Part shown: in pieces, positions 13,747-16,176 of the stretch
Layout: every line of letters begins with the position of its first letter
Numbering within the stretch: position 1 is the stretch's first letter
Origin: CAYLSV01 sp964386435
Lineage (GTDB): Bacteria > Planctomycetota > Phycisphaerae > Tepidisphaerales > Tepidisphaeraceae
Assembly (NCBI GenBank): GCA_964386435.1
Contig: CAYLSV010000080.1
Span: 1 to 16,176 of the forward strand
Length of the DNA: 16,176 nucleotides
Direction of reading: 5' to 3'
Program-made: the position numbers and the translations under genes
The notes under the pieces: model-generated
Seen by the model: the letters and a program-made list of their open reading frames with translations, nothing else
Database searches by the model: none
Told to the model about the DNA's origin: nothing

Positions 13747-15164
13747 TGACGATGCTTCCCTTGATTTGCATTGCATGGGTTGTGGCCGTTGCTCCGCAGG
13801 CTGCCACAGCACCTACGTTCCCGCCACCGGCCACACCGCAGGCCGAGCTTGCCTCGGCAGTGTCGGATGTTGCCACGTACATCTTCCAAGGCAAGAGCGC
13901 GGCCCCACAGCCTTGGCCGCACTCGGCGGCGCAGACGGCCGACGCACTCGTGCTGCTGGCGAGCAACCCCAAGCTCGGCAGCGAAGAGCGTGCTGAGGGT
14001 GCGACGCCAGCTGCGTGGTACAAACTCTTGCTGCGATCGCAGGTGAAGGATGAGGTGCTGACGCACCGTGTGACGGCGGCGCTGGTGCCGGTGCTGACCG
14101 ATCTGCCGGATCGGGCACGGTCCAGATTAGCCCGCTGCGTTTTCGAGAACCTCGGCCAGCCGATGCTCGATCTGATGGCCGAGGTCGAGGCCGGCGACAT
14201 TACGCTACGTGCGTCAGACGTCTGCGCGCCGATTCACAAGGCGAGCATGAAGCGACGCCTGAGCCCCGAGCAGCGGCAGGAGCTTTTCGGGAGACTGCAT
14301 GCTTGGGGCAAGCAAAATCAATACAGGCATCTCGACGTGCTGCAATCGCTTGACATGAATCGCTTGGTCGAGCTGATTCTGGTAGAGGACATGTTGGCCA
14401 CGGGCCACCCGGCTCGTCGACAAGCTCTTAAGCAGGCCGTGCAGCATCTGGTGCCGGTGGAAGCGGCTTACGTGGGTCGGCAACTCGACGCTCTAAAGCC
14501 GGAGGCGTGGCTGCGGGACGAGACCCGCAAACTGCTGATCCTGCTGGCACGCGCCGATGCCGATGCGGCTTTGACGTGGGCGAGGAAGCTGGAGGCGCGG
14601 GCAGATGATCCCGCTACGAACGCGCAGGTCGAGAGCGAACTGCATCTGGTGGCGCTGGAACTCCGGCTTGAAGCCGCCGACGCGAACATCGCCATGTATG
14701 GTCCACCCATCCGGGCGGGCGACCGTGCCCAAGCGCTGGCTGCCCGCATCGATAAGGCTTACAGCCTCGCACTCGATGCTCGGTCGGTGGACATCGGACG
14801 GTACTACTTCGAGCGAACACGCACTCAGATCAACGATGACCTAGAGGCGCTCGAGGCCATCGGAGCCACCGAAGCGGCTTTGGTTCTGCAACGGATCGTC
14901 GCGACTGTGGGAGAAGCCGGCTTCGCCGACGAGCCAATGCAGCGCGTTGAGGCGGTGAGGGCACTTGGACTCGCAAAAGTCAACCAACACACCAGTGATC
15001 TTTACGCAGCACTGCAAAACATGCCGCGGCTGCTGATGCAACACCAACTTGATCATGTCGAGGCGGCTCGAGATTACATGGCAGTCACCCGTCGCAACGA
15101 CCGCCGCACCGAACGGACGGCTCCACCGTCAGTGCGGTGGTACAACTTTGCTCGCCCGAAATGA
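13746..15164 (+). CDS. Secreted protein of unknown function with possible DMP19/DUF4375-like C-terminal region
   Basis: The 472-aa protein starts with a probable signal peptide (MTMLPLICIAWVVAVAPQAATA) followed by a proline-rich PTFPPPATPQ. The rest looks mostly helical and charged, with repeated amphipathic segments, as in alpha-solenoid proteins. Residues about 335-440 contain DIGRYYFERTRTQINDD then LEALEAIGATEAALVLQRIV, reminiscent of DMP19/DUF4375 proteins, in which an N-G-G-F-x-x-(Y/F)-(Y/F)-x-N stretch precedes A-L-x-x-I-G-A and a closing helix; the N-terminal half of that motif is degenerate here. There is no enzyme motif. It overlaps the DUF2780 gene by one base and probably forms a two-gene operon with it. 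Codon choice seems somewhat less G+C-biased than in neighbours by eye. I do not recognise the function. Confidence 0.7.
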   Translation: MTMLPLICIAWVVAVAPQAATAPTFPPPATPQAELASAVSDVATYIFQGKSAAPQPWPHSAAQTADALVLLASNPKLGSEERAEGATPAAWYKLLLRSQVKDEVLTHRVTAALVPVLTDLPDRARSRLARCVFENLGQPMLDLMAEVEAGDITLRASDVCAPIHKASMKRRLSPEQRQELFGRLHAWGKQNQYRHLDVLQSLDMNRLVELILVEDMLATGHPARRQALKQAVQHLVPVEAAYVGRQLDALKPEAWLRDETRKLLILLARADADAALTWARKLEARADDPATNAQVESELHLVALELRLEAADANIAMYGPPIRAGDRAQALAARIDKAYSLALDARSVDIGRYYFERTRTQINDDLEALEAIGATEAALVLQRIVATVGEAGFADEPMQRVEAVRALGLAKVNQHTSDLYAALQNMPRLLMQHQLDHVEAARDYMAVTRRNDRRTERTAPPSVRWYNFARPK

Positions 15165-15208
15165 GACAGATGATGATGCGAACACACGCGTCAAGATCCA
15201 AGGATTTA

Positions 15209-15655
15209 TTAGGCAGACGTATCCGGCAGCGACTTGTCGGGCGAGGCCGGGCGGGCCTGCACCGGGCGGGCATCAAGGTCGGCAAGGATGATTTTCACGC
15301 CGCACTCGGGGCACTGGTCGGGCTCGATGCGGCGGAGCTGGTAGCCGCACTCGGGGCAGCTTTGGGCGCGGGCGAGGTCGAGCATGCGCATCGTCCGCAG
15401 CAGCCGCCGCTGCCGAAGCCACACGGCGAGGATCGGCAACGCCAGCAGCGCCAGCCCGACCACGAGGCACGTCGAGCCGTCCGGCAACGCCGCCAGCGAA
15501 TCGATCGGCCCGACGAACGCGATACCGAGGATGAAGAACACGGCGAACCCGCCGCCGAAGACGAGCCGGTTCAGCCAGTTCGCGCGGCGCCGCTCCCCGC
15601 TCGACCGCAACCGCCGGGCGGCGGCGAGGGATTGCTCGGTGTGCGTCTCGATCAT
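15209..15655 (-). CDS. Two-TM protein with C-terminal zinc ribbon
   Basis: The 148-aa protein has a basic N-terminus (residues 10-30) and two hydrophobic segments at about 31-53 (LVFGGGFAVFFILGIAFVGP) and 61-80 (STCLVVGLALLALPILAVWL). A cytoplasm-facing tail follows, carrying CPECGY at 100-105 and CPECG at 115-119. The CPxCG-x10-CPxCG pair is a zinc-ribbon knuckle; proteins of this design are common in Planctomycetota and have no established role. The start is the ATG at 15655; a TTG at 15664 is possible. It lies 15 nt after the GNAT stop on the same strand, so the two are likely co-transcribed. It converges on the secreted protein gene, with a 44-nt gap in which no terminator was seen. Confidence 0.8.
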   Translation of the reverse strand: MIETHTEQSLAAARRLRSSGERRRANWLNRLVFGGGFAVFFILGIAFVGPIDSLAALPDGSTCLVVGLALLALPILAVWLRQRRLLRTMRMLDLARAQSCPECGYQLRRIEPDQCPECGVKIILADLDARPVQARPASPDKSLPDTSA

Positions 15656-15670
15656 CGCCGGCAAGCGAGT

Positions 15671-16090
15671 CTAGCTGCCGCCCAGCCACCGGCGGACGAC
15701 GCGGCTCATGCCGTCGGGCTGCCTGGCGAAGCCGAGCTTTTCGTAGAGCGTCGCCTCGGGGCCGGGGTCGACTTGCAGGTAGACGTGCTGGCCGTCGAGA
15801 CGCTCGAGCAGCCGCGTCATCATCCGCGTTGCCACGCCCTGGCGGCGGTGCTCGGTGCGGGTCCAGACGTCGACGATGTAGGCGTTGCACACGCCATCGG
15901 ACAGGGCACGGGCGGTGCCGACGATCTCGCCGCCAGCGATCGCGAGGGCCACGGCGTGGCTGTTTTCGAACGACGCCCGCAACTGCGTCGGCGACCGGCC
16001 GTTGTCGAAGTCGTCGGCGGCGAGGGCGGCCTTGAGCGCGGGCCAGTCGACGCCTTGCAAGTCGGTGCGATAGGTGACGGTGTCGGGCAC
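15671..16090 (-). CDS. GNAT-family N-acetyltransferase
   Basis: From the GTG at 16090 the protein has 139 aa and begins VPDTVTYRTDLQGVDWPALK. The GNAT core is clear: beta strands AVALAIAGGEIVGTARALSD and NAYIVDVWTRTEHRRQGVAT, the latter ending in the acetyl-CoA pyrophosphate-binding R-R-x-G-x-A loop. A QHVYLQVDPGPEATLYEKLGF segment follows, the usual beta5-alpha4 region with its YEKLGF ending. Members transfer acetyl groups from acetyl-CoA to amines or proteins; the substrate is unknown. The frame stays open further back to an ATG at 16117 and a GTG at 16156. The latter extension (MKPRLYEAEA) is translated REP sequence, and 16117 abuts the REP edge. I prefer 16090, which has a TACGCT box 5 nt before it. 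It is followed by the zinc-ribbon gene. Confidence 0.85.
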   Translation of the reverse strand: MPDTVTYRTDLQGVDWPALKAALAADDFDNGRSPTQLRASFENSHAVALAIAGGEIVGTARALSDGVCNAYIVDVWTRTEHRRQGVATRMMTRLLERLDGQHVYLQVDPGPEATLYEKLGFARQPDGMSRVVRRWLGGS

Positions 16091-16095
16091 GGGCG

Positions 16096-16101
16096 AGCGT
16101 A
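16096..16101 (-). promoter_or_regulatory. TANNNT box in front of the GNAT gene
   Basis: Reads TACGCT on the minus strand, 5 nt before the GTG at 16090. It helps decide that start over the two longer ones, which would use or touch the REP. The spacing is 1-2 nt shorter than for the other genes, so confidence is modest. Confidence 0.3.
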
Positions 16102-16117
16102 GCCCCCGGCTCCACAT

Positions 16118-16157
16118 CGCTGAGGCCGCCTCCGCCTCGTAGAGGCGGGGCTTCACG
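16118..16157. repeat. Family-1 REP arm at the window edge
   Basis: The 32-nt arm (16126-16157) reads CCGCCTCCGCCTC-GTA-GAGGCGG and then GGCTTCACG, preceded by the flank TCGCTGAGGCC also found at 13172. Relative to the RAYT-flanking arms the stem has an A-T to G-C compensatory change. A partner arm, if any, lies beyond the window. Confidence 0.75.
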
Positions 16158-16176
16158 AGAGGGTGACGTCGCCCCG

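Noticed and set aside
15165..15208. Rho-independent terminator between the convergent genes
   Set aside because: No hairpin followed by a T tract could be drawn in this 44-nt gap.

Overview
The window is a G+C-rich bacterial chromosome segment (roughly two thirds G+C by eye) with tightly packed housekeeping and accessory genes and no phage, CRISPR array or classical composite transposon. The gene style fits Planctomycetota, perhaps class Phycisphaerae: small TPR, two-TM/zinc-ribbon and DUF2780 proteins, large secreted glycoside-hydrolase-like proteins, weak Shine-Dalgarno sites, and many palindromic intergenic repeats. That placement is an inference. A run of 10 N at 3427-3436 marks a draft assembly.

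Layout. The left end holds the first 41 codons of argH (-) and an NtrC-type sigma-54 response regulator (-). Divergent from these are alanine dehydrogenase (ald, +), a small TPR protein and a metallophosphoesterase, which look co-directional and possibly co-transcribed. Next comes an IS200-like REP-associated tyrosine transposase (RAYT) bracketed by two REP doublets that are reverse complements of each other. A pyrimidine cluster follows: pyrR, pyrB (8-nt overlap) and a dihydroorotase homologue that has lost nearly all metal and catalytic residues (pyrC'-type). Convergent to it is a secreted clan GH-A-like protein (-). Divergent from that is a second secreted GH-like protein (+) with an N-terminal carbohydrate-binding-like domain. 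The right end holds a DUF2780 protein overlapping by 1 nt a secreted protein with a possible DMP19/DUF4375-like region, then, on the minus strand, a GNAT acetyltransferase followed by a two-TM zinc-ribbon protein.

The main non-coding story is repeats. Family 1 is a hairpin with a central CGTAG, often in inverted pairs. It flanks the RAYT and recurs at about 7947, 13170-13278 and 16126. Family 2 is a canonical GTAG-plus-hairpin REP, also in inverted pairs, at 134-242 and 6466-6601. Stem sequences differ between copies but pairing is largely kept. Family-1 arms also supply the stop codons of two genes. A separate 84-nt spacer after ald is built of twelve in-phase heptamers.

A second cross-gene pattern is a TANNNT box 5-7 nt before the start codon of six genes (argH, ald, pyrR, the second GH-like gene, the DUF2780 gene, the GNAT gene). 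This is the layout expected of leaderless transcripts.

The pyrimidine genes probably act together: PyrB makes carbamoyl aspartate, the PyrC-like protein is likely a structural partner of PyrB, and PyrR senses pyrimidine status. The two divergent secreted proteins probably act on polysaccharide.
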